A DNA stretch of 64,000 bases from Streptomyces sp. NBC_00569 (GTDB taxonomy: Bacteria; Actinomycetota; Actinomycetes; Streptomycetales; Streptomycetaceae): contig NZ_CP107783.1 of NCBI RefSeq assembly GCF_036345255.1, forward strand, positions 3,397,501 to 3,461,500, written 5' to 3'. The translations under genes and the position numbers were made by a program. Each line of letters starts with the position of its first letter. Within the stretch, counting starts at the first letter, position 1. The notes under the pieces were generated by a model. The model was not told the DNA's origin. It made no database searches and saw only the letters and a program-made list of their open reading frames with translations. Below are positions 1 through 9,283 of this stretch, one piece after another.

Positions 1-379
1 ACGGGCGGATGCGGTGCTCCTGGAGCTTCGCCTCGATGAGGGCGAGCGTCAGCTTGGAGCCGATCAGCGGGATGTCCGGCTTCTCGCGCAGGAGGTACGG
101 AACGCCGCCGATGTGGTCCTCGTGGCCGTGCGTGAGCACGATGCCGTCGATGTCGTCGAGGCGGTCCCTGATGGACGTGAAGTCCGGCAGGATCAGGTCG
201 ATGCCGGGCTGCTCCTCCTCGGGGAAGAGGACGCCGCAGTCGACGATGAGCAGGCGGCCGTCGTACTCGAAGACCGTCATGTTGCGGCCGATCTCACCGA
301 GGCCGCCGAGCGGGGTGACGCGCAGGCCACCCTTCGGGAGCTTCGGCGGGGCGCCGAGTTCAGGATGCGGATGACTCAA
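1..379 (-). CDS. rnj: Ribonuclease J, N-terminal part (runs off the left edge)
   Basis: Metallo-beta-lactamase/beta-CASP family RNase J, a 5'-to-3' exo- and endoribonuclease of mRNA decay and rRNA maturation in the cytoplasm. Only the first 126 residues are in the window. The zinc-binding motif HGHEDH is visible at residues 84-89, preceded by the conserved VDCGVLFPEE stretch around residues 46-56. I chose the TTG at 377-379 as start because a strong Shine-Dalgarno (GAGGAG) lies about 8 bases upstream and the family N-terminus begins SHPHPELG; the next usable codon would lose that conserved start. dapA lies upstream on the same strand with a 135-base gap holding a strong hairpin. Seen: motif, ribosome site and hairpin. 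Known: family function. Confidence 0.93.
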   Translation of the reverse strand, partial: MSHPHPELGAPPKLPKGGLRVTPLGGLGEIGRNMTVFEYDGRLLIVDCGVLFPEEEQPGIDLILPDFTSIRDRLDDIDGIVLTHGHEDHIGGVPYLLREKPDIPLIGSKLTLALIEAKLQEHRIRP

Positions 380-393
380 AAGACTCTCCTCAC

Positions 394-432
394 CACGCGC
401 GCCACGTACCTGTAAGGCACGTGGCGCGCGTG
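394..432 (-). promoter_or_regulatory. 14-bp perfect hairpin touching the RNase J ribosome binding site
   Basis: CACGCGCGCCACGT (394-407) is the exact reverse complement of ACGTGGCGCGCGTG (419-432), with an 11-base loop. On the minus-strand transcript the stem ends only a few bases before the GAGGAG Shine-Dalgarno of the RNase J gene. It could terminate dapA transcription or shape the RNase J leader. There is no T-run, so its role is inferred. Confidence 0.6.
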
Positions 433-514
433 ACGTTCGTGCAGTAGCAGTTGTCTTGTGTGGGTGCAGGAGCTGTGTCCCGCGGTCGTGCGTATTCAGT
501 TGTGAAGTCTGTGT

Positions 515-1414
515 TTAGAGCTGCACACCGCCGGCGGCGAGATCGATCTTGAGCTGGGCGGTCTCGTCGGGCGTGAGCTCCACGAGGGGCAGGCGCAGCG
601 GACCGGCGGGCTGGCCCTGGAGGGCGAGTGCCGCCTTGGTCGTGATGACGCCCTGCGTGCGGAACATGCCGGTGAAGACCGGGAGCAGCTTCTGGTGGAT
701 CTCGGTGGCCTTCTGTACGTCGCCGCTGACGAACGCGTCGAGCATGGCGCGCAGGTCGGGGGTGACGACGTGGCCGACGACGGAGACGAAGCCGACCGCG
801 CCCACGGAGAGCAGCGGCAGATTGAGCATGTCGTCGCCGGAGTACCAGGCGAGGCCGGAGCGGGCGATGGCCCAGCTGGCGCGGCCGAGGTCGCCCTTGG
901 CGTCCTTGTTGGCGACGATGCGCGGGTGCTCGGCGAGGCGGACGATCGTCTCGGTGTTGATGGGTACGCCGCTGCGGCCCGGGATGTCGTACAGCATCAC
1001 CGGCAGTTCGGTGGCGTCGGCGATCGCGGTGAAGTGCCGCAGGAGGCCTTCCTGCGGGGGCTTGTTGTAGTACGGCGTCACTGTGAGCAGGCCGTGCGCT
1101 CCGGCCTTTTCGGCGGCGCGGGCGAGCTCGATGCTGTGGTGGGTGTCGTTCGTACCGACGCCGGCGATGACGTGGGCGCGGTCGCCGACCGCCTGTCGCA
1201 CGGCTCGTACGAGATCCGTTTTCTCCGCGTCGCTGGTGGTCGGGGACTCGCCGGTGGTGCCGTTGACGACGAGTCCGTCGTTGCCTGCATCCACCAGATG
1301 GGCGGCGAGTCGCTGCGCGCCGTCGAGGTCAAGTGCGCCGTCCGCCGTGAACGGCGTGACCATTGCGGTGAGGACCCGCCCGAAGGGGGTCTGCGGAGTG
1401 GAGGTCGGAGCCAT
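515..1414 (-). CDS. dapA: 4-hydroxy-tetrahydrodipicolinate synthase
   Basis: Condenses pyruvate with aspartate semialdehyde, the first committed step of the diaminopimelate/lysine pathway, in the cytosol. The 299-residue length is normal. The Schiff-base lysine is K170 (NKDAKGD), the proton-relay tyrosine is Y142 (LYDIPGRSG), and the substrate loop GTTGES spans about residues 52-57. The start is the ATG at 1412-1414. No Shine-Dalgarno precedes it, but a -10-like TAGCGT lies exactly 7 bases upstream, which suggests a leaderless mRNA. dapB is about 2.6 kb away on the same strand, with thyX and two opposite-strand genes between, so the pathway genes are near each other but not one operon. Streptomyces usually have two dapA copies; which one this is cannot be judged here. 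Confidence 0.96.
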   Translation of the reverse strand: MAPTSTPQTPFGRVLTAMVTPFTADGALDLDGAQRLAAHLVDAGNDGLVVNGTTGESPTTSDAEKTDLVRAVRQAVGDRAHVIAGVGTNDTHHSIELARAAEKAGAHGLLTVTPYYNKPPQEGLLRHFTAIADATELPVMLYDIPGRSGVPINTETIVRLAEHPRIVANKDAKGDLGRASWAIARSGLAWYSGDDMLNLPLLSVGAVGFVSVVGHVVTPDLRAMLDAFVSGDVQKATEIHQKLLPVFTGMFRTQGVITTKAALALQGQPAGPLRLPLVELTPDETAQLKIDLAAGGVQL

Positions 1415-1421
1415 GGGTAAT

Positions 1422-1450
1422 ACGCTACTCGCTGCTCAGCGCGCGGTCCC
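1422..1450 (-). promoter_or_regulatory. Candidate leaderless promoter of dapA
   Basis: On the minus strand TAGCGT (1427-1422) fits the TANNNT -10 pattern and ends 7 bases before the dapA ATG, placing the likely transcription start at the A of the ATG. The -35 region (GGGACC, 1450-1445) is poor. The call rests on this spacing and on the absence of a Shine-Dalgarno. Confidence 0.5.
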
Positions 1451-1487
1451 CCCTCGGGGGATGCCAGGAGGTGTGGCGGGGATGGAT

Positions 1488-1525
1488 CCCGGCACTGCCT
1501 GCTCGGGGGTTCAGGCAGTGCCGGG
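1488..1525 (-). terminator. Hairpin downstream of thyX
   Basis: CCCGGCACTGCCTG (1488-1501) pairs perfectly with CAGGCAGTGCCGGG (1512-1525) around a 10-base loop. It lies about 98 bases after the thyX stop and about 75 bases upstream of dapA. There is no T-tract on the minus strand, as is common for Streptomyces terminators. It probably separates thyX from dapA transcription. Confidence 0.6.
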
Positions 1526-1622
1526 TCCGTTTGATCAGGCTAGATGAACTTTCCGAAATGCCGCAATACGGACACTTCACACGGCTGAACCGTACATCTG
1601 TGCCGCATTCATGCTTCTCCGG

Positions 1623-2363
1623 CTACGGAGCGACGCGGCCGTTCCCGTTGAACGCGGCGTAGGTGAGCGGCATGAGCTTGGCCCACTCCGCCTCCATCTT
1701 CTCGCCGACCATCTCGATCTCCCGCTGCGGGAAGGACGGGACCTTGGCCAGCTCGTGCTGGGTGCGCAGGCCGAGGAAGTGCATCAGGGAGCGCGCGTTG
1801 CACGTCGCGTACATCGAGGAGAAGAGGCCTACCGGGAGGACCGAACGGGCCACCTCGCGGGCGACGCCCGCGGCGAGCATCTCCTGGTACGCCTCGTACG
1901 CGTGGCGGTACGAGTCCTCCATCACGCGCCCGGTGAGCTCCTGCTGGCCCTGCGTGCCCTCGACGAACTGGTACTTGCCGGGGCGGCCCTGCTGCACCAG
2001 CTTGCGGGATGCCTCCGGAACGTAGAAGACCGGCTGGAGCTCCCTGTAACGGCCCGACTCCTCGTTGTACGACCAGCCCGCGCGGTGACGCATGAACTCC
2101 CGGAACACGAAGATCGGGGCGTTGATGAAGAACGTCATCGAGTTGTGCTCGAAGGGGCTGCCGTGGCGGTCCCGCATCAGGAAGTTGATCAGGCCCTTGG
2201 AGCGCTCCGGGTCCTTGGTCAGCTCGTCGAGGGACTGCTCTCCCGCGGTGGAGACGCGGGCGGCGAACAGCACGTCGGTGTCGCTCGCGGTGTGCTTGAC
2301 CAGCTCGACCGTCACGTCGCCGCGGAAGGTCGGCTTGAGGTCGTCAGCAGGGGTTTCGGTCAC
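1623..2363 (-). CDS. thyX: Flavin-dependent thymidylate synthase ThyX
   Basis: Makes dTMP from dUMP using methylene-tetrahydrofolate and FAD, independently of ThyA, in the cytosol. The 246-residue length fits the family. The signature is at residues 92-106, RHRAGWSYNEESGRY. Here eight residues separate RHR from S103, one more than the textbook RHRX7S, so the motif is a slightly expanded form. The GTG at 2361-2363 is chosen over an ATG 153 bases upstream because the family N-terminus (TETPADDLKP) begins there and AAGGAC lies just upstream; the longer frame adds 51 residues of unrelated composition. It is divergent from the small gene at 2620, and the spacer holds an imperfect palindrome that could be an operator. 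Confidence 0.95.
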   Translation of the reverse strand: MTETPADDLKPTFRGDVTVELVKHTASDTDVLFAARVSTAGEQSLDELTKDPERSKGLINFLMRDRHGSPFEHNSMTFFINAPIFVFREFMRHRAGWSYNEESGRYRELQPVFYVPEASRKLVQQGRPGKYQFVEGTQGQQELTGRVMEDSYRHAYEAYQEMLAAGVAREVARSVLPVGLFSSMYATCNARSLMHFLGLRTQHELAKVPSFPQREIEMVGEKMEAEWAKLMPLTYAAFNGNGRVAP

Positions 2364-2469
2364 GGTTCGAGGGGTCCTTCCATCACTTCGCTCGGGCGGC
2401 GCCCACTCTACGGGCCGCCACTGACAACGGGGCATTCGGTCGTGCCTCGCGACATTCCGATCCGAACAT

Positions 2470-2493
2470 CGCCGAACTTCAGTGAATTCGGCG
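2470..2493. promoter_or_regulatory. Imperfect palindrome between thyX and the divergent small gene
   Basis: CGCCGAACTTCAGTGAATTCGGCG: arms CGCCGAA/TTCGGCG and TTCA/TGAA centred on one G, with one unpaired C. It lies about 107 bases upstream of thyX and about 127 bases upstream of the 2620 gene, where an operator for divergent promoters would sit. I do not recognise a known regulator site in it. Confidence 0.35.
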
Positions 2494-2619
2494 AAACAGG
2501 GCACCTTTTGGTGCATCCGTGCGTCTGTATGGGTAACGGGGCGGTTCGTTCGCCGCTCTCCGCGCTCTCAGCGCTTCGATGACCTGAACGTTCGATCTTG
2601 ACGAGGAGAAGCAGCACCC

Positions 2620-2859
2620 ATGTTTGGTCGGCGCGAGCCAGTTCCGTTCGCCTTCATCGCCGAAGCCGACAAGTTCCGCAGTAACGTCACTCCACCCCCG
2701 CGCGAACGCGCGTCGGCCGGCCAGATCGCAGGTCGCTCGCTCGTCGGTCTCACCGTCGTCGCCGGGCTCGTGGGCGCCCTGCTCCTGGGGATGCCCGCCC
2801 TGTCGTCCGGTCAGGCACCGGCGCACACGCAGCACTCCGAAGCGTCCGACGGCCGCTGA
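2620..2859 (+). CDS. Small single-pass membrane protein, unknown function
   Basis: A 79-residue protein. Residues 1-35 are charged and polar, a hydrophobic segment at about 38-60 (SLVGLTVVAGLVGALLLGMPAL) should span the membrane, and a short His/Ser/Asp tail follows. AGGAG sits about 10 bases before the ATG, and codon use is typical of the host. Nothing in the sequence points to a function. It is divergent from thyX and is followed after 104 bases by another membrane-protein gene on the same strand, so the two may be cotranscribed. The shape would suit a small envelope or division-associated protein, but that is only a guess. Confidence 0.7.
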   Translation: MFGRREPVPFAFIAEADKFRSNVTPPPRERASAGQIAGRSLVGLTVVAGLVGALLLGMPALSSGQAPAHTQHSEASDGR

Positions 2860-2963
2860 CGCCTCTGCTCCGTCCGGCCCCCCAAGGGTGGAAGGCAGGC
2901 GGACCCCTGGGTAGCCTCACCGGGCACAGCCCGAATACAGCGTGGATTGAGTGAGGACCAGTC

Positions 2964-3524
2964 GTGCCCCTGCCCTTCCTGACGGCCGACCGCGCTTTTG
3001 ACGAGGTGGCCGACGATGTCGCGCTGCCTTTCGACGATCGCGACCAATGGCGGCGTCCCTACCGGCCGGGGCCGTGGCGCGTGGGATGCGCCGCGCTGCT
3101 CCTGCTGCTCGCCTCGTACGTCATGTTCGCCGCGGTGATCATCGCCTTCACTGGTGGTCTCGGCGGCGGCGCGGGGTGCGGCGTCATCGCCCTGCTCATC
3201 ATCGGGGCGGCCCTGCGCCTGCTGCGGATGGGTACGTGGGTGAGCGCGCACGGCCTGCGCCGTGTGGCCTTCTTCCAGACCCAGACGGTCCCGTGGGCCC
3301 AGGTCGTGACGGTGCGCACCGTCCAGCAGCCGGTCCGCTGGCTCGGACTCCCCCGCACGGTGCAGGGACAGGCCCTGCTCCTCGTACGGCGGGACAAGGC
3401 CGATGAGAGGTCCGCCCTGGTCACCAGTCACGGTGCGGACTTCCTCGCGCGGACCGAGGCCTTCGACCGGGCGTCGGACGCCATCGAGGTGTGGGCCGAG
3501 GAGTACCGGCCGCACCAGGCCTGA
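2964..3524 (+). CDS. Membrane protein with PH-like domain
   Basis: A 186-residue protein starting with GTG, preceded by GTGAGGA. Two hydrophobic segments at about residues 37-60 and 63-82 form a membrane hairpin after an acidic N-terminus. The following 100 residues are beta-rich (WVSAHGLRRVAFF...VPWAQVVTVRTV) and look like the bacterial PH domain of actinobacterial two-helix membrane proteins. The match is judged by eye from the pattern of small hydrophobic strands and the turn motif with VPW. No enzymatic motif is seen. A 17-bp hairpin terminator follows 12 bases after the stop, and the next gene converges on it. The role is unknown, possibly membrane sensing or scaffolding. Confidence 0.75.
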   Translation: MPLPFLTADRAFDEVADDVALPFDDRDQWRRPYRPGPWRVGCAALLLLLASYVMFAAVIIAFTGGLGGGAGCGVIALLIIGAALRLLRMGTWVSAHGLRRVAFFQTQTVPWAQVVTVRTVQQPVRWLGLPRTVQGQALLLVRRDKADERSALVTSHGADFLARTEAFDRASDAIEVWAEEYRPHQA

Positions 3525-3535
3525 ACCAGGCATAC

Positions 3536-3573
3536 GTGAAGGGCCGCGCCGGATCACCGGCGCGGCCCTTCAC
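3536..3573. terminator. 17-bp perfect hairpin between convergent genes
   Basis: GTGAAGGGCCGCGCCGG (3536-3552) and its exact reverse complement (3557-3573) enclose the loop ATCA. It lies 12 bases after the stop at 3524 and 24 bases after the stop of the opposing gene at 3597, so it can serve both directions. Confidence 0.85.
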
Positions 3574-3596
3574 ATGTACTCGGGACGCACACGTCC

Positions 3597-4049
3597 TCAG
3601 ACGCTGACCGTCCTGCCCTCCTGGAGGGCGATGGCGCGCTGCATCGCCTTGCGGGCGCGCGGGGTGTCCCGGGCGTCGCGGTAGGCCACGGCGAGGCGGA
3701 ACCAGCAGCGCCAGTCCCCCGGTGTGTCCTCGGCCTCCGCCTTGCGCCGGGCGAAGACCTCGTCGGCGGAGTCGCGGTCGATGCGGCCGTACTGGTCACG
3801 GCGCAGCTCGTCCACGGGCAGGCCGCCCTCGGCCTCCAGGAGCTCGGCGAGACGGTTCGCCTTGCGGACGAACTGGGTGTTGGCCCAGAGGAACCAGAGG
3901 CCGATCACCGGCAGGATCAGCACGGCCACGCCGAACGTGACGGTGAGCAGGGTGCCCTGCTCGATGAGGAGCAGGCCGCGGCTGCCGACCAGGACGAAGT
4001 AGAAGACCAGGACGAGGGCGGTGACGAGGTAGGTGAGCTTTGCGCGCAT
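3597..4049 (-). CDS. Membrane protein with helical repeat (TPR-like) tail
   Basis: A 150-residue protein. Two membrane segments at about residues 5-24 and 33-56 are followed by a cytosolic helical part. The last 40 residues (WRCWFRLAVAYRDARDTPRARKAMQRAIAL) have the small/large residue spacing of one tetratricopeptide-type helix pair, a protein-protein interaction fold. It lies 8 bases downstream of dapB on the same strand and so is probably cotranscribed with it. It has no known catalytic motif. This arrangement beside dapB is, from memory, conserved in Streptomyces, but its role is unknown. A strong bidirectional terminator follows. Confidence 0.78.
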   Translation of the reverse strand: MRAKLTYLVTALVLVFYFVLVGSRGLLLIEQGTLLTVTFGVAVLILPVIGLWFLWANTQFVRKANRLAELLEAEGGLPVDELRRDQYGRIDRDSADEVFARRKAEAEDTPGDWRCWFRLAVAYRDARDTPRARKAMQRAIALQEGRTVSV

Positions 4050-4057
4050 GAGGTCCG

Positions 4058-6224
<2,167 letters not shown>

Positions 6225-6228
<4 letters not shown>

Positions 6229-8441
6229 TTGTCGGTGTCGTCCTTCGTCTCGTCGCCCTCTTCGCCCTCGACGACGGGGATGAGGGAGAGCTTGCCGCGG
6301 GAGTCGATCTCGGCGATCTCGACCTGGACCTTGGCGCCCACGCCGAGAACGTCCTCGACGTTCTCCACGCGCTTGCCGCCGGCCAGCTTGCGGATCTGCG
6401 AGATGTGCAGCAGGCCGTCCTTGCCCGGGAGCAGGGACACGAACGCACCGAAGGTCGTCGTCTTCACGACGGTGCCCAGGTAGCGCTCGCCGACCTCCGG
6501 CATGGTCGGGTTGGCGATCGAGTTGATCGTGGCGCGCGCGGCCTCGGCCTGCGAGCCCTGCTGGGCACCGATGTAGATGGTGCCGTCGTCCTCGATCGTG
6601 ATGTCGGCGCCGGTGTCCTCCTGGATCTGGTTGATCATCTTGCCCTTCGGGCCGATGACCTCACCGATCTTGTCCACGGGGATCTTGACCGTGATGATCC
6701 GCGGGGCGTTCGGGGACATCTCGTCCGGGACGTCGATGGCCTCGTTCATGACGTCCAGGATGTGCAGACGCGCGTCACGGGCCTGCTTCAGCGCGGCGGC
6801 CAGGACCGAGGCGGGGATGCCGTCGAGCTTGGTGTCGAGCTGGAGCGCGGTCACGAACTGCTTCGTACCGGCGACCTTGAAGTCCATGTCACCGAACGCG
6901 TCCTCCGCACCGAGGATGTCGGTGAGGGCGACGTAGTGCGTCTGGCCGTCGATCTCCTGGGAGATCAGACCCATGGCAATACCGGCGACGGCGGCCTTCA
7001 GGGGCACACCGGCGTTCAGCAGCGACATGGTGGAGGCGCAGACCGAGCCCATGGACGTCGAGCCGTTGGAGCCCAGCGCCTCGGAGACCTGACGGATCGC
7101 GTAGGGGAACTCCTCGCGTGTCGGCAGAACCGGCACGATGGCGCGCTCGGCGAGCGCGCCGTGGCCGATCTCGCGGCGCTTGGGCGAGCCCACGCGGCCG
7201 GTCTCACCGACGGAGTACGGCGGGAAGTTGTAGTTGTGCATGTAGCGCTTGCGGGTCACCGGGGAAAGAGTGTCCAGCTGCTGCTCCATGCGGAGCATGT
7301 TGAGGGTGGTGACGCCCAGGATCTGGGTCTCGCCACGCTCGAAGAGCGCCGAGCCGTGCACGCGCGGGATGGCCTCGACCTCGGCGGCGAGCGTACGGAT
7401 GTCCGTGACGCCGCGGCCGTCGATGCGGACCTTGTCCTTGATGACGCGCTCGCGGACGAGCTTCTTCGTCAGGGCGCGGTACGCGGCGGAGATCTCCTTC
7501 TCGCGGCCTTCGAAGGCCGGCAGGAGCTTCTCGGCGGCGATCTCCTTGACGCGGTCCAGCTCGGCCTCGCGCTCCTGCTTGCCGGCGATGGTGAGCGCCT
7601 GCGAAAGCTCGGAGCTGACGGCGGCCGTGAGGGCCTCCAGGACGTCGTCCTGGTAGTCGAGGAAGATCGGGAACTCGGCGGTCGGCTTGGCAGCCTTCGC
7701 GGCGAGGTCCGACTGGGCCTTGCAGAGGACCTTGATGAAGGGCTTCGCGGCCTCGAGACCGGCGGCGACGACCTCCTCGGTGGGAGCCTCGGCGCCGTCC
7801 TTGACGAGCTGGATGGTCTTGTCGGTGGCCTCGGCCTCGACCATCATGATCGCGACGTCGCCGTCCTCGAGGACGCGACCGGCGACGACCATGTCGAAGA
7901 CGGCGCTCTCGAGCTCGGTGTGCGTCGGGAAGGCGACCCACTGGCCGTTGATCAGCGCGACGCGGACGCCGCCGACCGGGCCGGAGAAGGGCAGACCGGC
8001 CAGCTGGGTGGACGCGGAGGCGGCGTTGATCGCCACGACGTCGTACAGGTGGTCGGGGTTGAGCGCCATGATCGTGGCGACGACCTGGATCTCGTTGCGC
8101 AGGCCCTTCTTGAAGGACGGGCGCAGCGGGCGGTCGATCAGCCGGCAGGTGAGGATCGCGTCCTCGGAGGGACGGCCCTCACGGCGGAAGAAGGAGCCGG
8201 GGATCTTTCCGGCGGCGTACTGCCGCTCCTCGACGTCCACCGTCAGGGGGAAGAAGTCGAGCTGGTCCTTGGGCTTCTTCGAAGCGGAGGTGGCCGACAG
8301 CACCATGGTGTCGTCGTCCAGGTAGGCCACGGCGGAGCCGGCGGCCTGACGGGCCAGACGGCCCGTCTCGAAGCGGATGGTGCGGGTGCCGAAAGTGCCG
8401 TTGTCAATGACGGCCTCGGCGTAGTGGGTCTCGTTCTCCAC
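6225..8441 (-). CDS. pnp: Polynucleotide phosphorylase
   Basis: Phosphorolytic 3'-5' exoribonuclease, which in Streptomyces also accounts for much RNA 3'-tail addition. The 738-residue product has two RNase PH domains (about residues 15-240 and 345-560) joined by the helical linker, then a KH domain ([15 protein letters not shown]) and an S1 domain ending in an acidic tail. I place the start at the GTG 8439-8441 ([14 protein letters not shown]) because GGAG lies 9 bases upstream. The frame stays open upstream, but that extra stretch is low-complexity and the family N-terminus starts here. It is preceded by a 370-base spacer containing the rpsO terminator hairpin and a cluster of short repeats. 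Its stop overlaps the M16 peptidase start. Confidence 0.96.
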
Positions 8442-8811
8442 TAGCGTTTTCTCCGTTACTTTTCGTCTTTTGTCCTGTTCCGCCCGTGTGGCGGAGGGAC
8501 GGGGCCGGAGAAGCGCGCCTTGTGTGCGGGCCGGTCTTCGATCGAAGCACCCGGGGTGGACGGGATCCGTCTCCCGGGGGCCACTACCGAGGACCGGCGG
8601 CGGCGAGGGTGCGCTTCTCCTCGTGCGGTGATGCGTCGCGGTGATGCGGTGCAACTGGGTGCGGTGCATCGAAGCGGTGCATACATGTGGTGATGCGTGC
8701 GTGCGGTGGTGCTTTTGTCGTGCGTCCAGACTACAAAGCGTCTGTGACACTTCGCACGTACAGCAAAGGGAGCGGCCCCCTGTCGGTGGGAACCGCTCCC
8801 TTCACGGCGTC
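8442..8811 (-). promoter_or_regulatory. rpsO-pnp spacer with short direct repeats and a palindrome
   Basis: No gene is seen in these 370 bases. On the plus strand GGTGATGCG occurs exactly at 8627, 8640 and 8689, and GCGGTGCA at 8646, 8661 and 8674, so the pnp leader carries CGCATCACC and TGCACCGC three times each within 71 bases. CTTCGATCGAAG (8536-8547) is a 12-bp perfect palindrome. The rpsO hairpin is at 8766-8802. A pnp promoter and leader must lie here. In S. coelicolor, from memory, the rpsO-pnp message is processed in this spacer by RNase III. Confidence 0.5.
8766..8802 (-). terminator. rpsO terminator / processing hairpin
   Basis: AAGGGAGCGG (8766-8775) pairs with CCGCTCCCTT (8793-8802); the 17-base loop can itself form a short CCC/GGG stem. 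On the minus strand it starts 10 bases after the rpsO stop and ends in TTT. By position it is both an intrinsic terminator and the likely RNase III site between rpsO and pnp. Confidence 0.8.
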
Positions 8812-9099
8812 TTAGCGGGCGCCGGCCGCACCGCGGCGGATGCCGAGGCGCTCGACCAGCGTACGGAAGCGCTGGATGTCCTTCTTGGCCAGGTACTGCA
8901 GAAGGCGGCGACGCTGGCCGACCAGGATCAGCAGACCACGACGGGAGTGGTGGTCGTGCTTGTGCGTCTTGAGGTGCTCGGTCAGGTCCGAGATCCGGCG
9001 GGACAGCATGGCGACCTGGACCTCGGGGGAGCCGGTGTCGCCCTCCTTCTGGCCGAACTCGGTGATGATCTGCTTCTTCGTAGCGGCGTCGAGCGACAC
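8812..9099 (-). CDS. rpsO: 30S ribosomal protein S15
   Basis: A 95-residue primary 16S rRNA-binding protein of the small subunit. The family core is clear, with [17 protein letters not shown] at about residues 21-37 and the [20 protein letters not shown] segment in the middle, ending in the actinobacterial tail [10 protein letters not shown]. The GTG at 9097-9099 (SLDAATKK) is chosen because GAGGAG lies about 6 bases upstream; the longer open frame adds 16 residues not found in S15. It is upstream of pnp, the usual bacterial order. Its own upstream side borders the T7SS gene eccD. Confidence 0.97.
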   Translation of the reverse strand: MSLDAATKKQIITEFGQKEGDTGSPEVQVAMLSRRISDLTEHLKTHKHDHHSRRGLLILVGQRRRLLQYLAKKDIQRFRTLVERLGIRRGAAGAR

Positions 9100-9283
9100 G
9101 CGTACTCCTCGTAGTCTTTTCGTGGCCACCGAGTGCCCCTGGTCCACATCTCAGGGGAGCTTCCGTTACTCGGGAGGCGAGGTCCGCTGGGCGCAGTCTT
9201 CAGATTCCGGAGAATCCGAGGGCGCGTACACAAACGGCCGTCACACAGCGTACCAGCCGCTCCGTGTGCACCCGACCGTCCGG

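Noticed and set aside
1..415. Plus-strand frames at the left edge
   Set aside because: The minus-strand frame encodes the RNase J N-terminus with HGHEDH, so the plus-strand frames are shadows.
2364..2516. 51-codon N-terminal extension of ThyX
   Set aside because: The extra residues have no similarity to ThyX N-termini and the GTG at 2361-2363 has a ribosome site.
8627..8697. Possible CRISPR array in the rpsO-pnp spacer
   Set aside because: The repeats are only 8-9 bases with irregular spacing of a few bases and no cas genes are near; it is a leader repeat cluster.
8442..8750. 103-codon N-terminal extension of PNPase
   Set aside because: It runs through the leader repeats and palindrome, gives a low-complexity His/Arg/Pro sequence, and the GTG at 8439-8441 has GGAG upstream.
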